A stretch of 40,660 nucleotides of DNA from an uncultured Colwellia sp. (GCA_913061365.1 CAJXUT010000003.1:1-40660); one strand, 5' to 3'. Positions 8,966 to 17,503 are shown, counted from the first letter of the stretch. Notes: a model not told the origin generated them from the letters alone. Numbers and translations are program-made.

Positions 8966-10288
8966 ATGGAACTTACTAAAAAAATACCTTTTACGCCGGA
9001 ACAAACTAAATGGTATCAAGAGGCACGTTCTAAACTAGACCCTGAACGTTTACAAAAACTATTATTTGATTTAACCAATATTCATAGTCCAACAGGGGCA
9101 GTGCGTGAAGCAAGTGAGTTCATGACTGACCACTTTGAAAAAATGGGCATGAAATCACGCTATTACCCGATGAGTGATATCTCTGGCAATGTCATGGCTG
9201 AGCGAAGTGGCTCTGGCGGTGGCGCAACAGTTTTGTTGTATGCCCCGATAGATACTCACCTTGACCGAACTCCCGGTGAAGAAATACTCACCGGCGATGG
9301 GCAAGAAGTTGATTTAAATCCTTGCGCAAAGCAAGTAGATGACTGGGTCTTTGGACTTGGTTCTTCAAACCCAAAAGCGATGGTTGCTACGTTAACAGAG
9401 GTAGCTCATGCGTTAATTGATGCTGATATCCCGTTAACCGGTGATTTGATTTTAGGCATAGCGGATGGTGGTATGCCGGTGGATATCACGTCACGAAATG
9501 CAGGCATGTCTAATGGTGTTTTACATATGCTAAACCGTGGTATGTATCCGGATTTTGCAATCATTATGAAGCCATGGAACTGGGTATTTCATGAAGAGCC
9601 GGGCATGGCATGGTTTAAATTAAAAGTTAAAGGCACTTTGGGTTATGCGGGTGTTCCACATAACCTGCCAAACTTTAGAAGTTCAGTTGTTCCTTCTGCT
9701 ACGGTGATAACAGAGTTACAGAAATGGATTGTTGAATATACTGAACGCAACACGAGTGGTGTTATTCAGCCACATGGTTGGATTTCTGGTGTTCGTGGTG
9801 GTGATGTTGAACGCCCTGGCTTCCCTAGCGCAGTGACTGAAATATTTTTTGATGTGCGAGTGAATCCTCGCGTCAGTCCAGCCGATGTTAAAGCTCAATT
9901 CGCAAGCTTTATTGAAGAACTGAAAAGTCGTTTTCCAGATCTTGACCTTGACTGGGAGCAATATGGCTCGGTACCTGGTGGTACAACAGATCCAGAAAAT
10001 TGGATTATTCAGTCATGTAAGCGTGGTTGGGAGTTCATCGAGGAGCGTCCTCATGGCATGCCTGACTTACTTGCAGGACAGACTGATGGCGCAGCTTTAC
10101 GTCGCTATGGCGTACCAACAGCGCGTATTGGCTGGCCATGGCCAGCAACAGGAGCACCTTTGCCAGTAGCAGAAGGGCTTGGTGGCATGGGAGCAACTTA
10201 TATCCCCGATTTAATGCCCTGTGCGGAAAAAATTCTTTATGCCCTTATTGATACATTAACTCGTCCTCGTAGTGAGCTTGAATTGTAA
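8966..10288 (+). CDS. M20-like protein lacking the metal ligands
   Basis: A 441-residue protein with the overall plan of M20 (ArgE/DapE/ACY1/CPG2) metallo-hydrolases: an alpha/beta catalytic-type domain with an inserted lid or dimerisation domain (about residues 215-330). The ligand motifs are altered. GH-x-D is APID (P94 replaces His), the second aspartate position reads GSSNPK (N135), the E-E pair is GG (168-169), the next acidic ligand is MKP (K202), and the C-terminal His is not visible. A two-zinc site therefore seems impossible. It could be a non-catalytic partner, an enzyme with new chemistry, or a substrate-binding protein. The ATG at 8966 follows AGGAAGG at 5 bases. It sits between the reductase and two amidases in the same transcription direction, so a role in amide handling is plausible but unproven. 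Confidence 0.8.
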   Translation: MELTKKIPFTPEQTKWYQEARSKLDPERLQKLLFDLTNIHSPTGAVREASEFMTDHFEKMGMKSRYYPMSDISGNVMAERSGSGGGATVLLYAPIDTHLDRTPGEEILTGDGQEVDLNPCAKQVDDWVFGLGSSNPKAMVATLTEVAHALIDADIPLTGDLILGIADGGMPVDITSRNAGMSNGVLHMLNRGMYPDFAIIMKPWNWVFHEEPGMAWFKLKVKGTLGYAGVPHNLPNFRSSVVPSATVITELQKWIVEYTERNTSGVIQPHGWISGVRGGDVERPGFPSAVTEIFFDVRVNPRVSPADVKAQFASFIEELKSRFPDLDLDWEQYGSVPGGTTDPENWIIQSCKRGWEFIEERPHGMPDLLAGQTDGAALRRYGVPTARIGWPWPATGAPLPVAEGLGGMGATYIPDLMPCAEKILYALIDTLTRPRSELEL

Positions 10289-10302
10289 TTATTACCTTTG
10301 TG

Positions 10303-10341
10303 AAAACTCATCCGTAAGCTTTGTATCTTGATGAGTTTTTT
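10303..10341 (+). terminator. Hairpin terminator or attenuator inside the operon
   Basis: AAAACTCATC (10303-10312) pairs with GATGAGTTTT (10330-10339) and is followed by more T residues. It lies between the M20-like gene and the first amidase, where it could reduce read-through. Confidence 0.7.
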
Positions 10342-10372
10342 CTTTGGCCTTAAGTTTTGTTGGAGATCATAA

Positions 10373-11779
10373 ATGAATGATTCAAGTGATATTCATTATT
10401 TAGAAATGCACGAGTTATCGCAATTAATTCGTACCCGAGAGCTATCTCCGGTAGATGTAACGAAAGCACAAATAGCGCGTATCGAGTCGCTAGATAACCA
10501 TTTACAAAGTTATGCTTGTGTGACAACAGATATTGCGTTGCAACAAGCTCAAGAAGCAGAAGATGAGTTAGCAAAAGGGATCAGCCGAAGTCCTTTACAC
10601 GGTATTCCTCTTGCGTTTAAAGATAATATCAATACAGCCAATGCTGTGACAACCAATGGTATGCCTCTTAACGCATTAAACACCCCAACACATGATGCAA
10701 CCGTTGTTACTCGGTTGCGTGAAGCAGGTACCGTGATGCTTGGTAAGTTGCAAATGACAGAGGGGGACTCTGTTATGCATCATCCAGATATTGTGGCACC
10801 TAATAACCCGTGGGGATCGACTCATTGGGCAGGCGCTTCATCAAGTGGTGCAGGCGTGGCTACTGCTGCGGGACTATGTTATGGCGCAATAGGCACTGAA
10901 AACGGTGGCTCTATTCGATTTTCTTGTGCCGCAAATGGGCTAACCGGCTTAAAGCCAACATGGGGTCGAGTCAGTGGTTATGGTGTTAATAGAATGGCAG
11001 CTAGTATGGATCACGTTGGCCCTATTACCCGCAGTGCACAAGATACTTTATTTTTTTTATCAACCATAGCGGGCTATGACGCTTTAGATCCAACATCTTC
11101 ACCTACTGTTTGTCTTGAAGTTCCGAGCATTGAGTCTAACTTTAAGGGCTTGTGTGTAGGAGTCGATCTCGAGTGGGTAAATAATGGTGTTGATCCTGTT
11201 ATTCAAAAAGCAATTAAAGAAATAATCAGTATGATTTTTGCTGGTGGTGGGAAAGTAAAACGAATCACTATGCCTGACGCAACTCAAATCAGCAAAAATT
11301 GGGAAGCGCAATGCGGTGTACAAATGGCTGTTGCCCATGAAAACAGTTACTCGTTGCACGATAAGCAATATGGTCCAGATTTAAGCCGATTAATTGATAG
11401 TGGACGCCAGTTAAGTGCAACTGATTACCAACGTATGCTGGAAGAAGCACAATGCTTTAATGGTGCCATGGATACTGTGTTACATGATGTTGATATGATA
11501 CTTGCACCGGTACAACCCTGTGCGGCTCCCACTCATGCACAACTAACTAACGTCGTTAACGATGCTGATATGAATCAGCGCTTAATTGAATTCACCGCCC
11601 CTTTCAATATCACCGGACACCCATGTCTTAGCTTTCCAATAGGACAAACGGAGTCAGGTATGCCTATCGGTGGTCAGTTTATAGGCCGTAAAGGTGGGGA
11701 TGCTGAACTCTGCCGAGCGGGTATGGCGGTACAACAAGTGACTGACTGGCATAAGTTACGACCCCCTGTTACAGCGTAA
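10373..11779 (+). CDS. Amidase-signature hydrolase (1)
   Basis: A 468-residue amidase-signature enzyme that should hydrolyse a carboxamide or related C-N bond to acid plus amine/ammonia in the cytosol. The Ser-cisSer-Lys triad is readable: K83 in AFKDNI, cis-Ser S156 in GASSSG and nucleophile S180 in GGSIR, with the family's 24-residue spacing between the serines. It differs from the classic signature in GTENGGS, where GTDTGGS is usual. GGAG precedes the ATG by 7 bases. It is one of two divergent amidases in tandem, sharing only the signature core, so they probably take different substrates. The substrate is unknown; the context suggests an amide or lactam intermediate of an aromatic compound. 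Confidence 0.9.
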   Translation: MNDSSDIHYLEMHELSQLIRTRELSPVDVTKAQIARIESLDNHLQSYACVTTDIALQQAQEAEDELAKGISRSPLHGIPLAFKDNINTANAVTTNGMPLNALNTPTHDATVVTRLREAGTVMLGKLQMTEGDSVMHHPDIVAPNNPWGSTHWAGASSSGAGVATAAGLCYGAIGTENGGSIRFSCAANGLTGLKPTWGRVSGYGVNRMAASMDHVGPITRSAQDTLFFLSTIAGYDALDPTSSPTVCLEVPSIESNFKGLCVGVDLEWVNNGVDPVIQKAIKEIISMIFAGGGKVKRITMPDATQISKNWEAQCGVQMAVAHENSYSLHDKQYGPDLSRLIDSGRQLSATDYQRMLEEAQCFNGAMDTVLHDVDMILAPVQPCAAPTHAQLTNVVNDADMNQRLIEFTAPFNITGHPCLSFPIGQTESGMPIGGQFIGRKGGDAELCRAGMAVQQVTDWHKLRPPVTA

Positions 11780-11919
11780 ATTAAATGATCCACGGGTCTT
11801 ATTTTGGTTTACCTGCTAACTCAGGTGTCAGTTCTATTTAATTTATAAAATTGATTATTCAATTATATAACCGTGATTTTAAGTTTATTGAGAGTCTTTC
11901 TCATAGAAGGAGAATTTAG

Positions 11920-13368
11920 ATGAAAGTGTTTGAATCAACGTATCAATCTACACAGACAGATTTGACTATCGCACAAGCACAAAGTGCTTTTCGTAATGGA
12001 GAGCTAACCAGTGTTGAGCTTGTGAGTGCCTGTTTAGAGCGTGCAGAAGCAGGAAAAGAATTAAATGTATATGTCACCTTGGACGGTGAAGGTGCGCTTG
12101 ATGCTGCTCAGCGTGCAGATGATCGAAGAAAAAATGGTCAAATTATGCCACCACTAAGTGGTATTCCCATTGTTATCAAAGACAATATTCATACTGCCGG
12201 GTTACGATGTACAGCGGGTTCTCCTGCTTTCTCACACTATATACCAAATGAAGATGCATCAACTGTACATAAGTTGCGTGAAGCGGGTGCCATTATCTTA
12301 GGTAAAACTAATATGCACGAACTTGCTTTTGGTGTTACTGGTTATAATCAAGCGTTTAATACAGGCAGCGGTATTGGTGTACGTAACCCTTATGATGGTT
12401 CACGTGTAGCCGGTGGCTCCTCTTCTGGTAGTGCCGCAGCATTAGGTGCTCGTATGGCATTAGGCTCTTTAGGTACAGATACCGGAGGGTCGATGCGAAT
12501 CCCTTCTTCACTCAATGGCTGTGCAGCATTACGTCCAAGTGCTGGCCGATATGCTAATGATGGTGTGATCCCTATTGCTGAAAGTAGAGATACTGTTGGC
12601 CCCATGGCATTGTGTATGTCAGACGTAGCTTTACTTGACAGTATTATGACTGATGAGTTTGACTTGCCATCTATTGCACTTGATGAATTACGCCTTGGTG
12701 TCCCTAGTGAATGTTGGCAAAACCTTGATGAAGATACAAAAGAACTTGCACAAAGTACGTTAAATAAGCTTAAGCAACATGGTATCACGTTTGTTCCTAT
12801 TGATGATGCTGGCTTACAAGCCCTCAATGAGCCGGTTGGCTTTTCTGTGGTAATTCATGAAGCATATGAATGTATGGTTAAGTACCTGCGTGATTATAAT
12901 CATGATATGGATATTAATCAGCTTAAAAGCAAAATAGGTAGTCCTGATGTTTTATCTATCTATGAAGATTGGGTAATACCAAGAAAAATGCCTTCTGAAG
13001 ACGGCTTAATTGATGTTCAACCTCTTTATGAAGTGGCTCAAAGTGGTGGCAGACAAGCGCTACGGGAACGTTACCAAACTCTGTTTACTCAGCACAATAT
13101 TGATGCTTTATTTTTTCCTACAACTGCAATTGTTGCGCCTTTAGCAAATGCAGAAGCCAACTTGCCAAGTAACTTCGAATACTTAATTCAAAATACTGAA
13201 CCAGCTGCTAGCGCAGGACTTCCATGTATTCAGCTACCTGTTGGTTTAGGTCGTATTACTGGTATGCCTGTGGGCATAGAGCTTGATGGGCCTCAAGGAA
13301 GTGATCGAAGGCTACTCGCGATAGGGCAGTTATTAGAATGTATTGTTGGCCGGCTAGCACGTGCGTAA
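11920..13368 (+). CDS. Amidase-signature hydrolase (2), indoleacetamide/mandelamide hydrolase-like
   Basis: A 482-residue amidase-signature enzyme with a complete triad: K87 in VIKDNI, S167 in AGGSSSG and S191 in GTDTGGSMR. The stretch ELAFGVTGYNQAFNTG and the loop PSAGRY...IAESRDTVGP are, from memory of the family, typical of arylacetamide-type amidases such as indoleacetamide and mandelamide hydrolases. That suggests an aryl-amide substrate (inference). A strong AAGGAG lies before the ATG. It is separated from the first amidase by 140 bases and from the extradiol gene by 113 bases, all on one strand. No signal peptide is present, so it is cytosolic. Confidence 0.9.
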   Translation: MKVFESTYQSTQTDLTIAQAQSAFRNGELTSVELVSACLERAEAGKELNVYVTLDGEGALDAAQRADDRRKNGQIMPPLSGIPIVIKDNIHTAGLRCTAGSPAFSHYIPNEDASTVHKLREAGAIILGKTNMHELAFGVTGYNQAFNTGSGIGVRNPYDGSRVAGGSSSGSAAALGARMALGSLGTDTGGSMRIPSSLNGCAALRPSAGRYANDGVIPIAESRDTVGPMALCMSDVALLDSIMTDEFDLPSIALDELRLGVPSECWQNLDEDTKELAQSTLNKLKQHGITFVPIDDAGLQALNEPVGFSVVIHEAYECMVKYLRDYNHDMDINQLKSKIGSPDVLSIYEDWVIPRKMPSEDGLIDVQPLYEVAQSGGRQALRERYQTLFTQHNIDALFFPTTAIVAPLANAEANLPSNFEYLIQNTEPAASAGLPCIQLPVGLGRITGMPVGIELDGPQGSDRRLLAIGQLLECIVGRLARA

Positions 13369-13481
13369 TGAATGATATTTTTTAAACAATAGCACTAACA
13401 GGCAGAGCCATGTATCGATGGTGGTATGTCAGCAGAATAGTTCTTGTCAACATTTGAAAATTAAACAAAGGAAAATAACTA

Positions 13482-14432
13482 ATGATACAAGCTTTAAGTT
13501 ATCTCATTGTGGAAACGCCTCATTTAAAAGATTGGATTAAACAAGTTAGAGATCATATTGGTATGCAAGTTGAGGTTGTTGAGACTGATCAATGTGTACG
13601 TTTGCGTATAGATGAAAAATTTCAACGTATTGTAGTGACTAAAATAACGGGTCAAGCTTCCATGGGAATGGGCTTTGAAGTGATTGATTCCACTGAGTTA
13701 AGCCGAATTGCTAAAGTACTGGAAGCTGAGGGGTATGCTGTTACTCAAGGGACTGAACAAGAACTCGTCTTACGCGGTGTTGAAGGCATGATATTTTTTC
13801 ATGACCCAGATGGACTACGTATTGAAGTGTGTCATGGGTTGGCAGATGCGGACTCTTTGTTTGAGCCTGGTCGCCCAATTGGAGGATTTCGAACAGGAGA
13901 AATGGGACTTGGCCATGTTGCTCTGATTACCGAGCACTATGAAAAATTAAGTCACTTATATCGCGGTATATTTGGTTTTAATTTAAGCGACCATACCGAT
14001 GCACCTTTTCGTGTTGAATTTCTTCACTGTAACCCTCGCCATCACACCATTGGTATCGCTGATACTGGCGGCCCAGCCAAAATTTATCATTTTATGCTCG
14101 AATACAATGACTTTGATGATGTGGGCAGAGCCTATGATATGGCATTACCCGATCCAGACAGTATTGGTGTGTCGTTAGGTCGTCATATTAATGATCATGT
14201 CATTTCTTTTTATCTAAAAAACCCTGATGGTTGGATGTTTGAGCTGGGTTGGGCGAGCCGAACAGTTGGGCCTGATTGGGAGGTTGAAGAACTTGAGGGC
14301 TTGAGCCTTTGGGGGCATGACCGTACATGGCTACCAGATGATAAGCGCGAAGAAGCGCGACAAATATTAAACCGATTAGCGAAAAAAGGTGTCCGTGCGC
14401 CTGTTATAGCGCCTAATCAAACTACTAATTAA
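13482..14432 (+). CDS. Type I extradiol dioxygenase (BphC-like)
   Basis: A two-domain vicinal-oxygen-chelate extradiol dioxygenase of 316 residues, close to BphC in length. It opens a catechol ring next to the hydroxyls using Fe(II) and O2. Iron ligands by alignment with BphC are H145 (GLGHVAL), H203 (IYHFMLEYND) and E254 (WMFELGW). The second-shell residues H188 (RHHTIG), H235 (GRHINDH) and Y244 are also kept. The N-terminal domain (1-135) is the usual non-metal-binding copy. The adjacent hydrolase predicts that the substrate is a 3-substituted catechol giving an acyl-dienoate, as in biphenyl, cumene or carbazole pathways. Known carbazole pathways instead use a class III LigAB-type enzyme (CarB), so this is a different combination. 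Confidence 0.94.
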   Translation: MIQALSYLIVETPHLKDWIKQVRDHIGMQVEVVETDQCVRLRIDEKFQRIVVTKITGQASMGMGFEVIDSTELSRIAKVLEAEGYAVTQGTEQELVLRGVEGMIFFHDPDGLRIEVCHGLADADSLFEPGRPIGGFRTGEMGLGHVALITEHYEKLSHLYRGIFGFNLSDHTDAPFRVEFLHCNPRHHTIGIADTGGPAKIYHFMLEYNDFDDVGRAYDMALPDPDSIGVSLGRHINDHVISFYLKNPDGWMFELGWASRTVGPDWEVEELEGLSLWGHDRTWLPDDKREEARQILNRLAKKGVRAPVIAPNQTTN

Positions 14433-14453
14433 ATTATTAAGGTTAAATAGACT

Positions 14454-15284
14454 ATGTCTTTATCTACTACACAATTAGAAATTGCAAACAGTATGCAAGT
14501 TGGTGATTTCACCCTCAACTATCATGACCAAGGTGAAGGGGAAGTGATTTTATTAATTCACGGCTCAGGACCAGGAGTTACTAGTTGGGCAAACTGGCGT
14601 GGTATTATTCCAGAGTTATCTAAGCCAGCACGTGTTATTGCGCCAGACATGCTGGGTTTTGGTTATACCCAATGTCCTGAAAATACAAAATTAGACTCCG
14701 CCACTTGGGTAAACTCATTAGTGGGTTTGTTAGATAACTTAGATATTGAAAAAGTGTCTGTGGTAGGCAACTCTTTTGGTGGTGCAATTGCGTTAGCATT
14801 TGCTCACAAGCACCCAGAACGAGTCAATAAACTTGTGCTGATGGGCTCTGTTGGCTTGTCATTCCCTATTACCGACGGTTTGAATAAAGTTTGGGGCTAT
14901 CAACCTTCTTTACTAGCCATGCGTGAGTTGATGGAAGTTTTTGCTTATGATCACAGTATTATTAATGATGATCTTGTTCAAATGCGTTATGAAGCAAGCG
15001 TTCGAGATGATGTTCAAACCCGTTTTGCACAACTCTTCCCCGAGCCTCGTCAAAATGGTGTAGAGATGCTAGCGATGACTGAAAATCAGTTACGGTCATT
15101 ACCTCATAAAACATTGATTATTCATGGGCGAGACGATCAGGTTATACCGCTTGAAGTCTCTGAGCGCATGATTAAATTGATTCCTCATTCTCAATTACAT
15201 GTTTATGGCGAATGTGGCCACTGGGTGCAAATTGAAAAAGCCCAAGAATTTACTCAGTTACTTTTAAATTTCTTAGTCGAATAG
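14454..15284 (+). CDS. Meta-cleavage product hydrolase (alpha/beta hydrolase, BphD/TodF/CarC type)
   Basis: A 276-residue alpha/beta hydrolase that cleaves a C-C bond of the meta-cleavage product, giving 2-hydroxypenta-2,4-dienoate plus a carboxylic acid. The oxyanion-hole signature HGSGPG (36-41) and ANWRG are typical of the meta-cleavage hydrolases. The nucleophile is S107 in GNSFGG, the acid is D227 in HGRDDQ and the histidine is H256 in GECGHW. It starts 21 bases after the extradiol gene, with AAGG before the ATG, so the two are co-translated in pathway order. The released acid, and hence the identity of the original ring substituent, cannot be read from the sequence. Confidence 0.94.
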   Translation: MSLSTTQLEIANSMQVGDFTLNYHDQGEGEVILLIHGSGPGVTSWANWRGIIPELSKPARVIAPDMLGFGYTQCPENTKLDSATWVNSLVGLLDNLDIEKVSVVGNSFGGAIALAFAHKHPERVNKLVLMGSVGLSFPITDGLNKVWGYQPSLLAMRELMEVFAYDHSIINDDLVQMRYEASVRDDVQTRFAQLFPEPRQNGVEMLAMTENQLRSLPHKTLIIHGRDDQVIPLEVSERMIKLIPHSQLHVYGECGHWVQIEKAQEFTQLLLNFLVE

Positions 15285-15307
15285 CTCATTATAATAGGAT
15301 AAAAAAG

Positions 15308-15730
15308 ATGAATCGTGAAAGTATTAAAGGCCGTTGGTCTGTTGTTTCGTGGGAGCAAGTCTATGATGATGGACGTATTGTTTCACCCATGGGGACCGAA
15401 GTAGAAGGCTTTATTGAGTATAGCGACAACGGCATGTTTTGTGTTGTTTCTAAAAAAAATAGAGAAGCATTTACGACCGGTGGTCAGTGGAATGCGACAG
15501 ATGCAGAAAAAGCTGCTGCATATAGTAGTTACCTAACCTATGCAGGTGGGTACGATGTTGAAGGAAATACGATTACTCACTTTGTGGATCATAGTATTTT
15601 CCCTAATTGGGTAGGAGGTACTCAATATCGCCACGCTGAGTTAGAGGGAGATAGCCTTACCCTAACAACCGCGCCCTTAGAAGCTGGCACAAGTGAAGCG
15701 CGTGTTTCTAAATTAAGTTTTAAGCGTTAA
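15308..15730 (+). CDS. Lipocalin-like domain protein
   Basis: A 140-residue protein with the small lipocalin-like fold seen in fungal and bacterial catabolic clusters. It starts with IKGRWSVVSWEQVY-x-DG, has a central GFIEYSDNGMFCVV strand pair, and continues FTTGGQWNATDAEKAAAYSSYLTYAGGYDVEGNTITHFVDHS. No signal peptide is visible, so it is cytosolic. It is 23 bases downstream of the hydrolase, has its own Shine-Dalgarno sequence (AGGA) and is followed directly by a strong terminator, so it is the last gene of this operon. The family is not functionally defined. Binding of a hydrophobic substrate or intermediate, or an isomerase/cyclase role, would fit the context, but neither is shown. Confidence 0.8.
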   Translation: MNRESIKGRWSVVSWEQVYDDGRIVSPMGTEVEGFIEYSDNGMFCVVSKKNREAFTTGGQWNATDAEKAAAYSSYLTYAGGYDVEGNTITHFVDHSIFPNWVGGTQYRHAELEGDSLTLTTAPLEAGTSEARVSKLSFKR

Positions 15731-15735
15731 ATATT

Positions 15736-15761
15736 AAAACCCTCGATATGAGGGTTTTTTT
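15736..15761 (+). terminator. Rho-independent terminator
   Basis: AAAACCCTC (15736-15744) pairs with GAGGGTTTT (15750-15758) and runs into a T tract. It ends the operon that starts with the reductase. Confidence 0.93.
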
Positions 15762-15910
15762 GATCTATGTTCCACTTCCTCATTATCTTGAATTTTATAC
15801 ACTAAATTACTGATATCAGTACTCTGTCAAATAGTATAACTATTATTTCTGATTTGTTGATTTGATAAGTTCTCTTCTAATAAAAAATAAATTTAAATAA
15901 AAATCATGTG

Positions 15911-15990
15911 GTTACCTTTTTGATAAAAAATTGTTAGATGATAAATCCCTAAACAAACCTTAAAAAAATGATGTTCTTACCTTTCGGATA
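15911..15990 (+). repeat. Two related boxes upstream of P2
   Basis: GTTACCTTTTTGATA (15911-15925) and CTTACCTTTCGGATA (15976-15990) share TTACCTTT followed by a GATA core, 65 bases apart. Both end in a GATAA like box A of the P2 promoter. They may be auxiliary activator sites; the surrounding 397-base gap holds no gene. Confidence 0.4.
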
Positions 15991-16010
15991 AACACTTAAA
16001 TATATGTTAA

Positions 16011-16070
16011 TGCGATTATCGGATAACTTTGTCATTTTTGGGAGGGATGCGCTTATGTAGATCCAATAAT
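16011..16070 (+). promoter_or_regulatory. XylS-type promoter P2 (Rieske oxygenase)
   Basis: Box A TGCGATTATCGGATA (16011-16025; one change from TGCA-N6-GGATA), box B GTCATTTTTGGGAG (16031-16044) starting exactly 20 bases later, and -10 hexamer AATAAT (16065-16070) 20 bases beyond. It has the same architecture as P1 and P3. The predicted leader before the oxygenase ATG is about 50 bases. Confidence 0.7.
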
Positions 16071-16127
16071 CTTGTTAATACCCAACTGCAACGAGCAGTT
16101 ATATTAAGCAAATAAGGATAATAAAAA

Positions 16128-17465
16128 ATGTCTGAACAACCAATAATCCGACGCCGTGTTGTAAAAAAAGGTATTAGTGACGAAAGAACTAATGATAGTA
16201 GAACGCAAAGTCAATATGACCCTTATAAAGATGCAGCATGGGGATTTATAAACCATTGGTACCCTGCATTATTTACGAATGAACTTGAAGAAGATCAAGT
16301 TGAAGGTATTCAAATTTGTGGCGTTCCTATCGTTTTACGTCGTGCTAATGGCAAAGTTTATGCGCTTAAAGATCAGTGTTTACATCGCGGTGTTCGTTTA
16401 TCTGAAAAGCCAATGTGTTTTAACAAAGAATCAATCACTTGTTGGTACCATGGTTTTACTTTTGACCTAGAAGATGGTGACTTAACAACGATTGTTGGTA
16501 ATCCAGAAGATAAGTTAATTGGTACAACAGGAATTACTACTTACCCAGTAAAAGAAATAAATGGCATGATTTTCGTGTTTGTTCGCGAAGATGATTTCTC
16601 GTTGGACGATGTGCCACCACTATCTGACGATTTACCATTCCGTTTCCCTGAAAACAGTGAAAAATTCCCACACCCTTTATGGCCACAATCACCAAGCGTG
16701 CTTGATGATAATGCCATGATTTTAGGGATGCATCGTACGGGTTACGGTGACTGGCGTATTGCTTGTGAAAACGGCTTTGATAACGCACACATCCTTGTAC
16801 ATAAAGATAATACCATTGTTCATGCGATGGAATGGGTTCTACCGCTAGGTATCGTACCAGCAGCTGATGATGCAATTACTGTTGTTGAAGATGAGAAAGG
16901 ACCAAAAGGTTTGATGCAATGGTTATTCACTGATAAGTGGAAGCCAACCCTTGAAAATGAAGAGTTAGGTGTAAAAGTTGATGGCATGAACAGTCGTCAC
17001 TATCGAACCTCAGTTGTATTACCCGGTGTATTAATGGTTGAAAACTGGCCTGAAAATCATGTAGTTCAGTATGAGTGGTATGTTCCTATCACTGATGACA
17101 CGCATGAATACTGGGAAGTACTTGTTAAAATCTGTAATACAGATGAAGAAAAAAGACTACATCAGCAACGTTATGACTTGGTATATAAACCATTATGTTT
17201 ACATGGTTTTAATGACTGTGATTTATATGCACGTGAAGCGATGCAAAACTTTTACTCTGATGGTACTGGCTGGGATGACGAACAGTTAGTTGCTACAGAT
17301 GTCTCTCCTATTACATGGCGTAAGCTAGCTTCAAGATGGAACCGTGGTATCGCGAAACCTGGTCGTGGTGTTGCCGGTGCATTAAAAGATACAAGCCTAA
17401 TCTTTAAAAATACTGCAGATGGACACCGTCCTGGTTACAAAGTTAGAAAAGTAGAAGAAGAGTAA
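16128..17465 (+). CDS. Rieske oxygenase, carbazole 1,9a-dioxygenase / 2-oxoquinoline 8-monooxygenase type
   Basis: The terminal oxygenase component, 445 residues. The Rieske centre is C84-x-H86 and C105-x2-H108 (CLHRG...CWYH). The mononuclear iron site lies in ENGFDNAHILVHKD, with bridging D208 and ligands H211 and H215; the third ligand should be D353 or D355 in GFNDCDLYARE. The blocks GF-x-NHWYP, ENGFD-x2-HI-x2-HKD, EWYVPI and AREAM-x-FY resemble CarAa. The longer N-terminus and total length are closer to my recollection of 2-oxo-1,2-dihydroquinoline 8-monooxygenase (OxoO). It would hydroxylate an aromatic or N-heteroaromatic ring using electrons from the reductase at 7885. No beta subunit or ferredoxin gene is present. 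It is monocistronic, with its own promoter and a strong terminator. Confidence 0.92.
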   Translation: MSEQPIIRRRVVKKGISDERTNDSRTQSQYDPYKDAAWGFINHWYPALFTNELEEDQVEGIQICGVPIVLRRANGKVYALKDQCLHRGVRLSEKPMCFNKESITCWYHGFTFDLEDGDLTTIVGNPEDKLIGTTGITTYPVKEINGMIFVFVREDDFSLDDVPPLSDDLPFRFPENSEKFPHPLWPQSPSVLDDNAMILGMHRTGYGDWRIACENGFDNAHILVHKDNTIVHAMEWVLPLGIVPAADDAITVVEDEKGPKGLMQWLFTDKWKPTLENEELGVKVDGMNSRHYRTSVVLPGVLMVENWPENHVVQYEWYVPITDDTHEYWEVLVKICNTDEEKRLHQQRYDLVYKPLCLHGFNDCDLYAREAMQNFYSDGTGWDDEQLVATDVSPITWRKLASRWNRGIAKPGRGVAGALKDTSLIFKNTADGHRPGYKVRKVEEE

Positions 17466-17468
17466 AAC

Positions 17469-17503
17469 AAAAACCAGTATCAAATTGCTGATACTGGTTT
17501 TTT
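17469..17503 (+). terminator. Rho-independent terminator of the Rieske oxygenase gene
   Basis: A long stem of AAAAACCAGTATCA (17469-17482) with TGATACTGGTTTTT (17489-17502), a 6-base loop and a T run. It should separate the oxygenase from the envelope genes. Confidence 0.95.

Noticed and set aside
12390-12827. 145-residue - strand frame inside the second amidase
   Set aside because: It lies wholly within a well-supported + strand gene and reads as Ser/Pro/Ala-rich shadow translation.
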